A stretch of DNA of 64,000 bases from GCA-002728855 sp036340635 (GCA_036340635.1 JAYYYF010000005.1:8396-72395); one strand, 5' to 3'; positions 7,779 to 17,355 are shown, numbered from the stretch's first letter. Notes: generated by a model from the letters alone, not told the origin. Numbers and translations: made by a program.

Positions 7779-9782
7779 ATGACAAAAATTGTTTCAAAGT
7801 TACCTGAAGGACCACTACCGGATAAATGGACTAACCACAAAAGTAAAATAAATTTGGTCAGTCCTGCTAATAAACGGTTGATAGACGTTATAGTTGTTGG
7901 AACAGGTCTTGCTGGGGCATCAGCCTCAGCTACTCTTGCTGAATTGGGTTACAATGTTAAAACTTTTTGCTTTCAAGATTCTCCTCGACGCGCACATTCT
8001 ATAGCAGCACAAGGGGGAATTAATGCTGCAAAAAATTATCAAGGGGATGGGGATTCTACCTTTAGACTTTTTTATGACACTATAAAAGGTGGAGATTATC
8101 GTTCTAGGGAAGCAAATGTTTATAGATTAGCTGAAGTTTCTGCAAACATAATTGATCAGTGTGTTGCACAGGGAGTCCCTTTTGCTAGAGATTATGGGGG
8201 TCTTTTAGATAATCGTTCTTTTGGAGGAGTTCTAGTTTCCAGAACTTTTTATGCAAAAGGACAAACTGGGCAACAGCTTTTATTAGGAGCCTATTCAGCA
8301 ATGAATAGACAAATTGGTAAGGGGAGGATTAAAATGTATAACCGTCATGAAATGATGGATTTAGTTTTAGTTGATGGAAAAGCAAGGGGTATAATAGCTC
8401 GTAACCTTGTGAATGGTGGAATTGAAAGGCATAGTGCTCATGCTGTAGTTATAGCTTCAGGAGGATATGGTAATTTATTTTTCCTTTCAACAAATGCAAT
8501 GGGGAGCAATGTTTCTGCTTCTTGGAGGATTCACAAAAAGGGAGCTTTTTTTGCTAACCCTTGTTTCACTCAAATCCATCCAACATGCATTCCGGTTTCT
8601 GGTGACCATCAGTCAAAGTTGACACTAATGTCAGAGTCCCTTAGAAATGATGGCAGAATATGGGTCCCTAAGAAAAAGGAAGATGCTGAGGCTATTAGAG
8701 AAGGCAGGCTTAAGCCAACTGAAATTTCTGAGGAAGACAGGGATTACTATTTGGAGAGAAGATATCCTGCTTTTGGTAATCTTGTTCCTAGAGATGTAGC
8801 CTCAAGAGCTGCCAAAGAAAGATGCGATGCTGGTTATGGAGTTAACAAAACGGGAGAGGCTGTTTATCTTGATTTTGCCGCTGCCATAGAGAGATACGGT
8901 AAAGAAGAAGCCCATGTTAAAGGACTTGACGAAAACGATTCTTCAATTATAAAAAGACTTGGAGATGAAATTATTAGAACTAAATATGGGAATCTTTTCC
9001 AGATGTATGAAAAAATTGTTGATGAGGATCCCTACAATAACCCAATGATGATTTACCCAGCAGTTCATTATACGATGGGAGGAGTTTGGGTTGATTATAA
9101 TTTAATGACGACAATTCCTGGATGCTATGCTATAGGAGAAGCAAATTTTTCTGATCATGGAGCTAATAGACTTGGTGCTTCTGCCTTAATGCAAGGATTG
9201 GCAGATGGTTATTTTGTTTTACCTTATACTATAGGGGATTATTTGTCTAATGAGATTAGGACAGGACCAATTTCTATTAATTCTTCAGAATTTAAAGATG
9301 CTGAAAAAAAAGTAATTGATTCACTATCTAAAATTATAAAAAATAGCGGAAAAAATTCAGTTGATTTTTACCATAAAAAACTAGGTAAAATAATGTGGGA
9401 CGAATGTGGGATGTCAAGAAATGCTTCTGGTTTGAAAAAGGCTGTTGTTGAAATAAAAAAGTTAAGAGAAGATTTTCATAAGAATATTAGTGTGCCGGGT
9501 AATCTTGATGAATTTAATGAAGAGCTGATGAAAGCAACTAGACTTGCTGATTTCTTGGAGTTAGGAGAATTGTTTGCCAAGGATGCTTTGGAGCGTACTG
9601 AGTCATGCGGAGGACACTTTCGAGAAGAGTTTCAAACTCCTGAAGGAGAGGCTATGAGAGATGACAAAAATTTTACATTTGTTTCTGCATGGGAATTTAA
9701 AGGAGAACCATCAAAAGCAGCTTTACACAAAGAAAAGCTTGAATATGAAGAGATTGAGGTAAAAACTCGCTCTTATAAATAA
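7779..9782 (+). CDS. sdhA: Succinate dehydrogenase flavoprotein subunit
   Basis: Oxidises succinate to fumarate at a covalently bound FAD. The dinucleotide fold begins at G41-T-G43-L-A-G46. H73 in RRAHSIAAQGG is the residue that carries the 8-alpha-histidyl FAD link. Further recognisable parts are the capping domain, the HPTCIPVSG region, the active-site segment around FGNLVPRDVASRA and the HYTMGGVWVDY segment. Length 667 matches other Bacteroidota SdhA proteins, which are longer than the E. coli enzyme. It follows sdhC by 3 nt and precedes sdhB by 7 nt, so the three are co-transcribed. It sits on the cytoplasmic face with SdhB. Confidence 0.97.
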   Translation: MTKIVSKLPEGPLPDKWTNHKSKINLVSPANKRLIDVIVVGTGLAGASASATLAELGYNVKTFCFQDSPRRAHSIAAQGGINAAKNYQGDGDSTFRLFYDTIKGGDYRSREANVYRLAEVSANIIDQCVAQGVPFARDYGGLLDNRSFGGVLVSRTFYAKGQTGQQLLLGAYSAMNRQIGKGRIKMYNRHEMMDLVLVDGKARGIIARNLVNGGIERHSAHAVVIASGGYGNLFFLSTNAMGSNVSASWRIHKKGAFFANPCFTQIHPTCIPVSGDHQSKLTLMSESLRNDGRIWVPKKKEDAEAIREGRLKPTEISEEDRDYYLERRYPAFGNLVPRDVASRAAKERCDAGYGVNKTGEAVYLDFAAAIERYGKEEAHVKGLDENDSSIIKRLGDEIIRTKYGNLFQMYEKIVDEDPYNNPMMIYPAVHYTMGGVWVDYNLMTTIPGCYAIGEANFSDHGANRLGASALMQGLADGYFVLPYTIGDYLSNEIRTGPISINSSEFKDAEKKVIDSLSKIIKNSGKNSVDFYHKKLGKIMWDECGMSRNASGLKKAVVEIKKLREDFHKNISVPGNLDEFNEELMKATRLADFLELGELFAKDALERTESCGGHFREEFQTPEGEAMRDDKNFTFVSAWEFKGEPSKAALHKEKLEYEEIEVKTRSYK

Positions 9783-9789
9783 ATAAAAT

Positions 9790-10536
9790 ATGGATTTGAA
9801 ATTAAAAATTTGGCGTCAAAAAAAATCAGATTCTTCTGGGGAAATGGTTAATTATAATATTTCAAATGTTTCTCCAGACATGTCTTTTTTGGAAATGATT
9901 GACGTTTTAAATAATGAATTAATTTTAAAAGGAGAAGATCCTATTGCTTTTGATCATGACTGTAGAGAAGGTATTTGTGGTATGTGTTCAATGTATATAA
10001 ATGGAAGACCCCATGGACCAGATGATCTTATTACAACATGTCAATTACATATGCGTAAGTTTAAAGATGGGGATACGATTGTTATAGAACCATTTAGAGC
10101 CGACGCATTTCCTGTAATCAAGGATTTGGTTGTTGACAGATCATCTTTTGATAGAATTCAACAAGCAGGCGGATTTATTAGTGTTAATACTTCTGGTAAT
10201 ACTCAAGATGCGAACACAATTCCTATAAATAAGGATGATGCTGACAAAGCATTTGATGCTGCTACTTGTATTGGTTGTGGAGCCTGTGTTGCAACTTGTA
10301 AGAATGCATCTGCAATGTTGTTTGTTTCGGCAAAAGTTTCACAATTTTCATTACTTCCTCAAGGAGAAGTTGAAGCTAAGGACCGGGTGCTTAATATGGT
10401 AAAACAAATGGATGAAGAGGGGTTTGGAAATTGCACAAATACAGGAGCCTGTGAGGTAGAGTGTCCAAAGGGAATTTCTCTTGAAAATATTGCTAGGATG
10501 AATAGAGAATATCTAAAGGCAAGTATAAAGGATTAG
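9790..10536 (+). CDS. sdhB: Succinate dehydrogenase iron-sulfur subunit
   Basis: Carries electrons from FAD to quinone through three clusters. The [2Fe-2S] ligands are C58, C63, C66 and C84 (DCREGICGMC ... TTC). The ferredoxin-like C-terminal domain supplies C160-x2-C163-x2-C166-x3-C170 and C215, C221, C225 for the [4Fe-4S] and [3Fe-4S] centres. Length 248 is normal. It is the last gene of sdhCAB. A purely A/T hairpin (10537-10552) lies directly after its stop, in the gap towards the convergent tRNA gene; it might end transcription from both sides but is weak. Confidence 0.96.
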   Translation: MDLKLKIWRQKKSDSSGEMVNYNISNVSPDMSFLEMIDVLNNELILKGEDPIAFDHDCREGICGMCSMYINGRPHGPDDLITTCQLHMRKFKDGDTIVIEPFRADAFPVIKDLVVDRSSFDRIQQAGGFISVNTSGNTQDANTIPINKDDADKAFDAATCIGCGACVATCKNASAMLFVSAKVSQFSLLPQGEVEAKDRVLNMVKQMDEEGFGNCTNTGACEVECPKGISLENIARMNREYLKASIKD

Positions 10537-10563
10537 CTTTTTTGAAAAAAAGACTTAAAAAAG

Positions 10564-10636
10564 TTGGCCTACTAGGGCTCGAACCTAGACTCTTCTGGAC
10601 CAAAACCAGACGTGTTGCCAGTTACACCATAGGCCA
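10564..10636 (-). tRNA. tRNA-Gln (anticodon TTG)
   Basis: The minus strand folds as a complete cloverleaf: acceptor TGGCCTA/TAGGCCA with the U1-A72 pair typical of glutamine tRNAs, a D-stem GTGT/ACAC, an anticodon stem TCTGG/CCAGA with loop TTTTGGT (anticodon TTG), a T-stem CTAGG/CCTAG with TTCGAGC loop, and discriminator A. The 3' CCA is not encoded. It reads CAA and probably CAG codons. It is 73 nt long and stands alone between sdhB and the DUF2723 gene. T-runs follow its 3' end on the minus strand and may terminate it. Confidence 0.96.
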
Positions 10637-10649
10637 TTAGTATTGGCCA

Positions 10650-10657
10650 CAAATTTA
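10650..10657 (-). promoter_or_regulatory. -7 promoter box of tRNA-Gln
   Basis: Minus strand TAAATTTG matches TAnnTTTG, 13 nt before the mature tRNA 5' end, leaving a short leader for RNase P to remove. Confidence 0.4.
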
Positions 10658-10733
10658 CATTAAATTTTTTTAGGTAAAAGATTAAATTAGTTTCTATTTT
10701 TTTAATAAACAATGACTTTCTATTATTTTTAAA

Positions 10734-10741
10734 TACTTTTG
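10734..10741 (+). promoter_or_regulatory. -7 promoter box of the DUF2723 gene
   Basis: TACTTTTG matches TAnnTTTG, 11 nt before the ATG at 10753. If used, the 5' leader would be only a few nucleotides. Confidence 0.35.
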
Positions 10742-10752
10742 GGGATTAAATC

Positions 10753-13700
10753 ATGACAGAGTCATCTTACAAGATTTGGAATCGTTCTTTTGGGTGGATA
10801 ATATTTCTTATCTCATTAACTACTTTTTCTATTACAGTTGAGCCAACAGCAAGTTTTTGGGATGCTGGAGAATATATATCGACTTCTGCAAAACTTCAGA
10901 TTGGTCATCCGCCAGGAGCCCCTCTTTATCAAATGCTAGGTGCCTTTTTTGCTCTATTTTCAGGGTCTGCTGAGAATGTTGCTCTTTCTGTAAATTTTAT
11001 GTCAGTATTATCTAGCTCTTTTGCCGTTCTTTTTCTTTTTTGGACTCTAACTTTATTATTGAAAAAACTTCCGGCCTTTGCTGAATTAGAAAATTTTTCA
11101 AAAAAAATTTCTTTTTTTGGCAGCGCTTCTGTTGGAGCTTTAGCTTTATGTTTTTCAGATAGTTTTTGGTTTAATGCTGTTGAGGCAGAGGTTTATGGAA
11201 TGGCGACATTAATTTTATCTCTATTATTTTGGCTTGGACTCAGGTGGGAATCTGAAATGGATACCGAAAAAGGTGACCGATGGCTATTACTGATTTCATT
11301 TATTATTGGACTTTCATTTGGCGTACACTTTATGGGTCTTCTTACGATTCCAGCAATTGGAATGATTTACTATTTTAAAAATTACAAGGAATTTACTATA
11401 CGAGGGTTTATACTTGCCAATATTGTTTCAGTAGCGATATTATTATTTATTTTTAAACTGCTACTTCCCCTGACTCTTGCTTTTTTTGGAAATTCAGAAG
11501 TGTTTTTTGTTAATTCTGTTGGCCTTCCTTTTAATAGTGGAACAATTATAGCGGGACTTTCTTTTATTTTATTTTTTTATTATACGCTAAAGATTACTGC
11601 AAGGAAAAAATGGGTTAATCTAAACACAGGAATTCTTTGTATTTTATTTGTTTTGATTGGATTTTCTTCTTGGATTATGATTCCCATTAGAGCAAACGCT
11701 AATACCGTTATCAATGAAAATTCACCTTCAGACGCTCGATTATTACTAGCTTATTATAACATGGAGCAGTATCCTGAAACCCATCTTTTCTACGGACCTA
11801 TGTTTTCAGACATTTATGCAGGGCAAGATGAACTAGAACCATATTATGATGATAAACCAAAATATGAAAGGGATACAAAAAAGGGAGAATATATTGTTGT
11901 AAATAATTGGGAAAATGCTAGAATCAATTCTAATTCAAAACATAGGGGATTTTTACCAAGATTGTGGAGTCCGGAACATGCTGCTAATTATATGAATTTT
12001 ACTTCGCCATTAGATTTTGAAATTGCGCTTCCATACAGAGGAAACGAAATGTTGGAAGAAAGAGTTAGGGAATTTAGGCAAGAGGGTATAGAGGGGAATT
12101 TAACTGGGGAGGACTATCATCAGTTTTTTAGAACGCTCGGGCCATATTTAAATATTGAAAAACCTTCTTTTTGGAATAACATAAAATTTTTATTTGAATA
12201 TCAAATTGGGTATATGTATGTTAGATATTTTATGTGGAATTTTGTTGGAAGACAGAATGATCGGGCAGGGACCTACGATATTTTGGATGGTAATTGGATT
12301 AGTGGAATAAATTTTTTAGATACAATAAGACTTGGAAATCAAAATCAATTAAATGAAGATGAGCTAAAAAATAAAGCTCGAAATACTTATTTTTTCTTGC
12401 CCTTAATCCTAGGATTAATTGGAATTTACTTTTTGTTTTATCAGGATAAAGAAAAATTTTGGATTTTACTTTTATTTTTTCTTTTTACTGGTTTAGCTTT
12501 GAAATTTTATTTAAATGAACGGCCTTTTGAACCTCGGGAGAGAGACTATGCGCTTGTTGGATCTTTCTATGTTTTTTGTATTTGGATCGGAATGGGATCC
12601 TATGCTTTAGTTGATAAAGCCAAAAAATTAGTTGGAGGAAATATTTTTATCCAACCGGCAATAGTTCTCATATGTCTTTTTTCAGTTCCATTTTTAATGG
12701 CTTTTCAAAATTGGGATGACCATGATAGATCGGATCGATATACTGCACAAGCCATGGCAAAATCTTATTTGGATTCTGTACAGGAGGATACTGATGCAAT
12801 AATTTTTACAATTGGCGATAATGATACTTTTGCTTTATGGTATGCTCAAGAAATAGAGGGTTATAGAACTGATGTTAGAACTATTAACACAAGTCTTTTG
12901 GCAACTGATTGGTATATTGATCAAATGAAAAGAAAAACATATGAGAGTAATCCTATACCTTCACAATTAACCCATTCTCTTTATGCATATGGAGTAAGAG
13001 ATTATATAAAGCACGAAGCATTGCTTGATTCTGTCCGTTGGGATATTAAAAACTTTGTTGATTGGATTGGTAGTGATCACCCAAGAACAAAATATAAAAG
13101 TCTTATTCTTCAAATGGGAGAAGATCCTTCAAGACTACCTTTGAATACTCAAGAAATGGTATATTATCCAACAAATAAAATCCGTCTTTCAGTAAATAAA
13201 GCCAATGTTTTAAAAAGCGGAGTTGTGAAGCCTAAGGATGCTGATCTAATTGTTCCTTTTATTGATATAGATTTGCCAAAATCAGGGATTACAAAAAATC
13301 AGATGATGATGCTCGATATTTTAGCAAATAATAACTGGGAAAGACCAATATATTTTACAGGGGGAAGTTATTCTGAATCAGAATACATTTGGATGAAAGA
13401 TTATCTACAACTGGATGGATTGGTTTATAAATTAGTCCCAATAAAAACTTCATTGAATCCAAACAATCCTTATTTAATGGGGCGTGTTGATTCTGATTTA
13501 ATGTATGATATAGTTATGAAATGGGACTGGGGTAATTCAGAAAGCGATTTAATATATCATGACCCTGAGACTAGAAAAAACAGTATTTCTTTTAGGAGTA
13601 ATATGGCTAGATTGGCTGAAAAACTTTTAGATGAAGGAAAAAATATAAAAGCTAAGAAGATTATCGATTTAGCTACTGATAAGATGCCTTTAGATTATTT

Positions 13701-14304
13701 TGGGTACTATAGTTTATTAGTTCCTTTTATAGATAGTTATTATCTCTTGGGAGAGGATGAGAAAGCAAGAAGAATAGCTAAGAGAATTGCTTTTAAGTAC
13801 CATGATAGGTTAGAATATTTTACTTCTATTACTCTTAATGAACAGTATCTTATTGCTGAAGAAATAATTACAGAAATTGAAAGATATAGAACCCTTTTAG
13901 AAGCCGTTTTGGAATCTGAAGATGAAAATATTTTATCTAATGAAATAAATAGGTTTGTAGAAATAACATCCTCATTTATTTTTCTCTATGGGGGATATGA
14001 TTTTTATACATCTCTAAGAGAATTTCCTGAAGGGTATTATGTTTCGGGAGAAAAACAAAAAGCTAGGGATTTAATTCAAACTATAGTTGATCAATATGTT
14101 GAGAGATTTGAACTTTTTTCTCGATTTGCTGAGAGAGATGATCTTATGTTGATAGATGAAATAAAGCAAGAAATACTTGATTTTAGAGAGTTAGTAGACA
14201 TTCCTTTAAGAAATAATGACAAAGTATTTGGAGATTCTATAAAAATAAAGTTCGAAAATTCAATGAAGATTTTCCTAAAAGGTGATGTGGACAATCAAGA
14301 ATAA
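10753..14304 (+). CDS. DUF2723 membrane protein, probable GT117-like protein O-mannosyltransferase
   Basis: The first half is an integral membrane domain with roughly a dozen hydrophobic helices. The first periplasmic loop carries FWDAGEY (D37, E40), the acidic motif of GT-C glycosyltransferases, followed by GHPPGAPLYQ. This DUF2723 domain is shared with human TMEM260, a protein O-mannosyltransferase (GT117), so transfer of mannose from a lipid-linked donor to exported proteins is the likely activity. The second half (from about residue 660) is soluble, and its last third (about 930-1183) is helical and repeat-like, resembling TPR. Length 1183 is usual for Bacteroidota members. It stands alone behind its own promoter and converges on the thioredoxin-fold gene with 1 nt between stops. 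Family secure; activity inferred from the TMEM260 relationship. Confidence 0.82.
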   Translation: MTESSYKIWNRSFGWIIFLISLTTFSITVEPTASFWDAGEYISTSAKLQIGHPPGAPLYQMLGAFFALFSGSAENVALSVNFMSVLSSSFAVLFLFWTLTLLLKKLPAFAELENFSKKISFFGSASVGALALCFSDSFWFNAVEAEVYGMATLILSLLFWLGLRWESEMDTEKGDRWLLLISFIIGLSFGVHFMGLLTIPAIGMIYYFKNYKEFTIRGFILANIVSVAILLFIFKLLLPLTLAFFGNSEVFFVNSVGLPFNSGTIIAGLSFILFFYYTLKITARKKWVNLNTGILCILFVLIGFSSWIMIPIRANANTVINENSPSDARLLLAYYNMEQYPETHLFYGPMFSDIYAGQDELEPYYDDKPKYERDTKKGEYIVVNNWENARINSNSKHRGFLPRLWSPEHAANYMNFTSPLDFEIALPYRGNEMLEERVREFRQEGIEGNLTGEDYHQFFRTLGPYLNIEKPSFWNNIKFLFEYQIGYMYVRYFMWNFVGRQNDRAGTYDILDGNWISGINFLDTIRLGNQNQLNEDELKNKARNTYFFLPLILGLIGIYFLFYQDKEKFWILLLFFLFTGLALKFYLNERPFEPRERDYALVGSFYVFCIWIGMGSYALVDKAKKLVGGNIFIQPAIVLICLFSVPFLMAFQNWDDHDRSDRYTAQAMAKSYLDSVQEDTDAIIFTIGDNDTFALWYAQEIEGYRTDVRTINTSLLATDWYIDQMKRKTYESNPIPSQLTHSLYAYGVRDYIKHEALLDSVRWDIKNFVDWIGSDHPRTKYKSLILQMGEDPSRLPLNTQEMVYYPTNKIRLSVNKANVLKSGVVKPKDADLIVPFIDIDLPKSGITKNQMMMLDILANNNWERPIYFTGGSYSESEYIWMKDYLQLDGLVYKLVPIKTSLNPNNPYLMGRVDSDLMYDIVMKWDWGNSESDLIYHDPETRKNSISFRSNMARLAEKLLDEGKNIKAKKIIDLATDKMPLDYFGYYSLLVPFIDSYYLLGEDEKARRIAKRIAFKYHDRLEYFTSITLNEQYLIAEEIITEIERYRTLLEAVLESEDENILSNEINRFVEITSSFIFLYGGYDFYTSLREFPEGYYVSGEKQKARDLIQTIVDQYVERFELFSRFAERDDLMLIDEIKQEILDFRELVDIPLRNNDKVFGDSIKIKFENSMKIFLKGDVDNQE

Positions 14305-14305
14305 A

Positions 14306-14602
14306 CTAAACATGGTCTTGCATTAAGCTAATTAAAGTGTTAGCATCTTGTTCTCCACTTTGTCTCCAAACCATTTCTCCTAGCTTGTAGATCATTAAGG
14401 TAGGCAGGACACGAACTCTAAGTGCTTCGGAGAGTTTGTCGTTTTTTTCAGTATCTATTTTGATTACTTTTCCCTTGTCTCCCATTGCAGCAGCAACATC
14501 TTTTAGGATAGGATGCATAACGGACGAGACCTCATCCTTTTGGTTAAAAAAAACGAGGAGTAACGGTAGTTTATCATCTATTAATTCACCAAACTTTGAC
14601 AT
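14306..14602 (-). CDS. Thioredoxin-fold protein without active-site cysteines
   Basis: 98 residues with the beta-alpha-beta order of thioredoxin: strand LLLVFF at 14-19, strand GKVIKID at 44-50, and the VLPTLMIYK strand with the conserved cis-proline P67. Where thioredoxins have WCGPC this protein reads KDEVSSV, and there is no cysteine anywhere in it. It therefore cannot act as a redox enzyme; a chaperone, scaffold or binding role is more likely. It is a short cytosolic protein without a signal peptide. A TACATTTG box lies 33 nt upstream. Fold assignment is by pattern and fairly secure; function unknown. Confidence 0.8.
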   Translation of the reverse strand: MSKFGELIDDKLPLLLVFFNQKDEVSSVMHPILKDVAAAMGDKGKVIKIDTEKNDKLSEALRVRVLPTLMIYKLGEMVWRQSGEQDANTLISLMQDHV

Positions 14603-14635
14603 ATTAAATTATGATTAAAGTGATTGGTCCTATCG

Positions 14636-14643
14636 CAAATGTA
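14636..14643 (-). promoter_or_regulatory. -7 promoter box of the thioredoxin-fold gene
   Basis: Minus strand TACATTTG matches TAnnTTTG, 33 nt before the ATG at 14602, in the 54-nt gap behind the metallophosphoesterase stop. Confidence 0.35.
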
Positions 14644-14656
14644 GTTTTTTTTGCAA

Positions 14657-15889
14657 TTATATCAATAAATTTTTTCGTTTGAGCTCAATAACTGTTACTT
14701 CAGGCCAAATACCTACTCTCCCAGGATAAGCTAAAAAACCGAACCCCCTATTTACATTAATGATCTGTTTTTTCTGTTCATAAATCCCAGCCCATTGCTT
14801 ATATCTCCAGCTGGAAGGGCTCCATTTTATCCATCCAGGAATTTCTATTCCAAACTGAAATCCATGAGTATGACCACTAAGGGTTACTTGAAAAGGAAAA
14901 GGGTGAGGAAGTATTTCTGCTTCCCAGTGTGATGGATCATGTGTCATAACTATTTTAAAATCATTTTTTTTAATGTTCTCAATAGATTTTTTAAGATCTC
15001 CCGATTTTTTGAACCCTCCTTTACCCCAATTTTCAAGACCGATAAGGGAGATGTGTTCTCCATCTTTTTTAATTAATCTACTTTCATTTAATAATAATTC
15101 AAACCCAATTTCTTTTTGAAAAGTTTTCATATCTTCCATGTTCTTTTTCTTCTCCCCCTTATTTTTCCATTGAACATAATCACCGTAATCATGATTCCCT
15201 AAAACAGAATAATTACCATATGGGGCTCTAAGTTTTGAAAAAAGACTAATCCAGGGCTTTAACTCTGAGGCCCTATTATTTACAATATCTCCTGTAAAAA
15301 GTAGTAAATCAGAATTTTGTTGATTTATTAAATCTATTCCATAGGAGACCTTTTCATAATTGTCAAGACTTCCACAGTGGATATCTGAAATTTGAGTTAT
15401 TGTAAATCCATCAAAATTCTTTGGCAGGTCATCAAACTCTAATGTATATTTTAAAACCTTATAATTATATCGCCCTTTATAAATACCATAAAGCATTGCA
15501 ACAGTAGGAATTGAAGCAATTATAACAGCAAGTTGAGAAATAAATTTTCTTCTTCCTGGGAAAATATTTGATTTTAAAAAATTTTCACCAAAAAGCATGT
15601 TATATAAACTTTTTAGAAGACGCATTATGTCTTCAAAAAAAAGAATTGAGATAATAGTGCCTTGAAATAAAAGGAGGGAAAGCAGAAACCCAATTGAATA
15701 AGACAGAGAATGTGTGAATCCACCTGAGCGATCAAAAAACAACGTGTGCCATAAAATATTTCCTAGAATTGCAATAACGATAAACCAATACGTAATAATT
15801 ATTGACCTTTCATTTGTTATTGTCTTAATACCTTGAAAAGCATACCATTGGAAAGCGATTATAAAAAGGATAGAAATTACCCAGCGCAT
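14657..15889 (-). CDS. Membrane-bound calcineurin-like metallophosphoesterase (YkuE/YaeI-like)
   Basis: About 140 N-terminal residues form four or more membrane helices. The catalytic domain follows with the full di-metal motif set: D169-x-H171 (SDIHCG), GD201 (FTGDIVNN), GN232-H233-D (LGNHDYGDY), H in MTHDPSHW and GHTH in LSGHTHGFQFG. Relatives such as YaeI and YkuE hydrolyse phosphodiester or pyrophosphate bonds, often in lipids, but the substrate here cannot be read from the sequence. A TAACTTTG box lies 13 nt upstream of the ATG. dgt lies just upstream on the same strand with its own promoter box. Enzyme class secure. Confidence 0.9.
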   Translation of the reverse strand: MRWVISILFIIAFQWYAFQGIKTITNERSIIITYWFIVIAILGNILWHTLFFDRSGGFTHSLSYSIGFLLSLLLFQGTIISILFFEDIMRLLKSLYNMLFGENFLKSNIFPGRRKFISQLAVIIASIPTVAMLYGIYKGRYNYKVLKYTLEFDDLPKNFDGFTITQISDIHCGSLDNYEKVSYGIDLINQQNSDLLLFTGDIVNNRASELKPWISLFSKLRAPYGNYSVLGNHDYGDYVQWKNKGEKKKNMEDMKTFQKEIGFELLLNESRLIKKDGEHISLIGLENWGKGGFKKSGDLKKSIENIKKNDFKIVMTHDPSHWEAEILPHPFPFQVTLSGHTHGFQFGIEIPGWIKWSPSSWRYKQWAGIYEQKKQIINVNRGFGFLAYPGRVGIWPEVTVIELKRKNLLI

Positions 15890-15902
15890 ATTTGCTTTTC
15901 GG

Positions 15903-15910
15903 CAAAGTTA
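15903..15910 (-). promoter_or_regulatory. -7 promoter box of the metallophosphoesterase gene
   Basis: Minus strand TAACTTTG matches TAnnTTTG, 13 nt before the ATG at 15889, within the 47-nt gap after dgt. Confidence 0.35.
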
Positions 15911-15936
15911 AAAAAAGGGAAATGATTTCAGCAACT

Positions 15937-17259
15937 TTATTTTAATCCTATTTTTTCAGCAATGTGCATTGCTTTGCTATCTGTTAGGCTAGCAACAAAG
16001 CAAGAAGCATTAAGAATAGTCTCATATAGAGTTTCAGCTATAAAAAGGGTTCCATCTGGGAGGAGTTTAATTACTAAATCATCAAAACTCGTTTTTTTGT
16101 TTTCATAAGCATTTACTGCCGCGTTAACAAATGAATTGAGTAACGTTGAAAGAATTTTATGCCCTACAATTTCTTTTTGAACCACTTCTGAAGACTGATA
16201 AATTTTTTCTTCACTTATTTTAATTATATCTTTTATTTGAGCTTTGTAAATACTTTTATCTAGTAATGAGCTGGGGAAAGTTCCTTCTAAAATTGATTTT
16301 TCATTTTGCAAAAATATCTTTACGGCATCTCTAATTAAACTATTTATTGATAGCGCTCTTAGATAACTCAATCTTTGTTTTCGATGTTTTAATTTTGAAT
16401 ATTTTAAAGTATCCAAGTCTTCCCTCACCAAATTTATAAGATATTCTAGAGCATATTCTTCTTCTATCCAACCCAAGTTTATACCATCTTCAAAATCGAT
16501 TATGGTATAGCAAATATCATCTGCTGCTTCAACCAAATAGGCTAGAGGATGACGTAAAACTTCTTTTCCAGAAAGCATTTCTAATTCTTGTATCAATTCT
16601 TTAAAAAAAGATTCTTGGGCTTGAAAATATCCGTATTTTTTGTGAGCAACATGTTCTGTAGGTTTAACAGGGAGACTTGCCTTTGGATATTTTATAAATG
16701 CTCCGAGAGTTCCATAACTCAGTCTTAAACCTCCTGGAGTTCCTGTGTTTGATTGGGTTAGGATTTTAAATCCGTTGGCATTGCCTTCAAACAAGCAAAG
16801 ATCTTGATACTGTTCTTTAGACAGATCTGTTTGAAATTTTATTCCTTCGCCATGCTTAAAGTAATGTCCTATAACTTTTTCTCCATTATGACCAAATGGA
16901 GGATTGCCTATATCATGAGCAAGTGAGGCGGCAGCAACAATTGCTCCAAAGTCATTAATATTGTAACCACATGTGTGCCTTAGTTTAGGATGTTTCTCCA
17001 GCAGATCTTTTCCAGCAAGACGGCCTAGACTTCTTCCAACTACAGATACTTCAAGACTATGAGTCAATCGGGTATGAACAAAATCAGTTTTTGAAAAGGG
17101 AATAACTTGGGTTTTGTCTTGGAGAGATCTAAAGTCTGTTGAAAAAACAATTCGATCATAATCAACTTCAAAACCAATTCGTGTAATATCTTGATCAGAC
17201 CTTAAGCGTTTATATTTATCTCCTTGTCTTTTTAAGGAAAGTAGTTTCTCCCACTCCAT
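15937..17259 (-). CDS. dgt: Deoxyguanosinetriphosphate triphosphohydrolase (dGTPase)
   Basis: HD-domain enzyme converting dGTP to deoxyguanosine and triphosphate, which affects the dNTP balance. The metal motif is present as RLTHSLEV (first His), LAHDIGNPPFGHNGE (HD pair plus the dGTPase-specific GNPPFGH) and the later Asp of YLVEAADDICY. Length 440 fits the non-enterobacterial family. Start ATG 17259 is preceded at 21 nt by an exact promoter box. It lies about 3 kb from the ribonucleotide reductase genes, so synthesis and degradation of dNTPs are encoded close together, though in separate transcription units. Confidence 0.93.
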   Translation of the reverse strand: MEWEKLLSLKRQGDKYKRLRSDQDITRIGFEVDYDRIVFSTDFRSLQDKTQVIPFSKTDFVHTRLTHSLEVSVVGRSLGRLAGKDLLEKHPKLRHTCGYNINDFGAIVAAASLAHDIGNPPFGHNGEKVIGHYFKHGEGIKFQTDLSKEQYQDLCLFEGNANGFKILTQSNTGTPGGLRLSYGTLGAFIKYPKASLPVKPTEHVAHKKYGYFQAQESFFKELIQELEMLSGKEVLRHPLAYLVEAADDICYTIIDFEDGINLGWIEEEYALEYLINLVREDLDTLKYSKLKHRKQRLSYLRALSINSLIRDAVKIFLQNEKSILEGTFPSSLLDKSIYKAQIKDIIKISEEKIYQSSEVVQKEIVGHKILSTLLNSFVNAAVNAYENKKTSFDDLVIKLLPDGTLFIAETLYETILNASCFVASLTDSKAMHIAEKIGLK

Positions 17260-17280
17260 TTAGATTTAAGATTTAATAAA

Positions 17281-17288
17281 CAAATCTA
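17281..17288 (-). promoter_or_regulatory. -7 promoter box of dgt
   Basis: Minus strand TAGATTTG matches TAnnTTTG, 21 nt before the dgt ATG, the same spacing as several other genes here. Confidence 0.45.
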
Positions 17289-17355
17289 AAAATTAATTAA
17301 CGTTAAGTTCATATTTATTTTAAAATAGCTTAAACCAATTAATAATTTAACCTCT

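Noticed and set aside
10537..10552. C-T6/A6-G hairpin after sdhB as a terminator
   Set aside because: Only one G-C pair and a tiny loop; mentioned with sdhB but not called as a feature.
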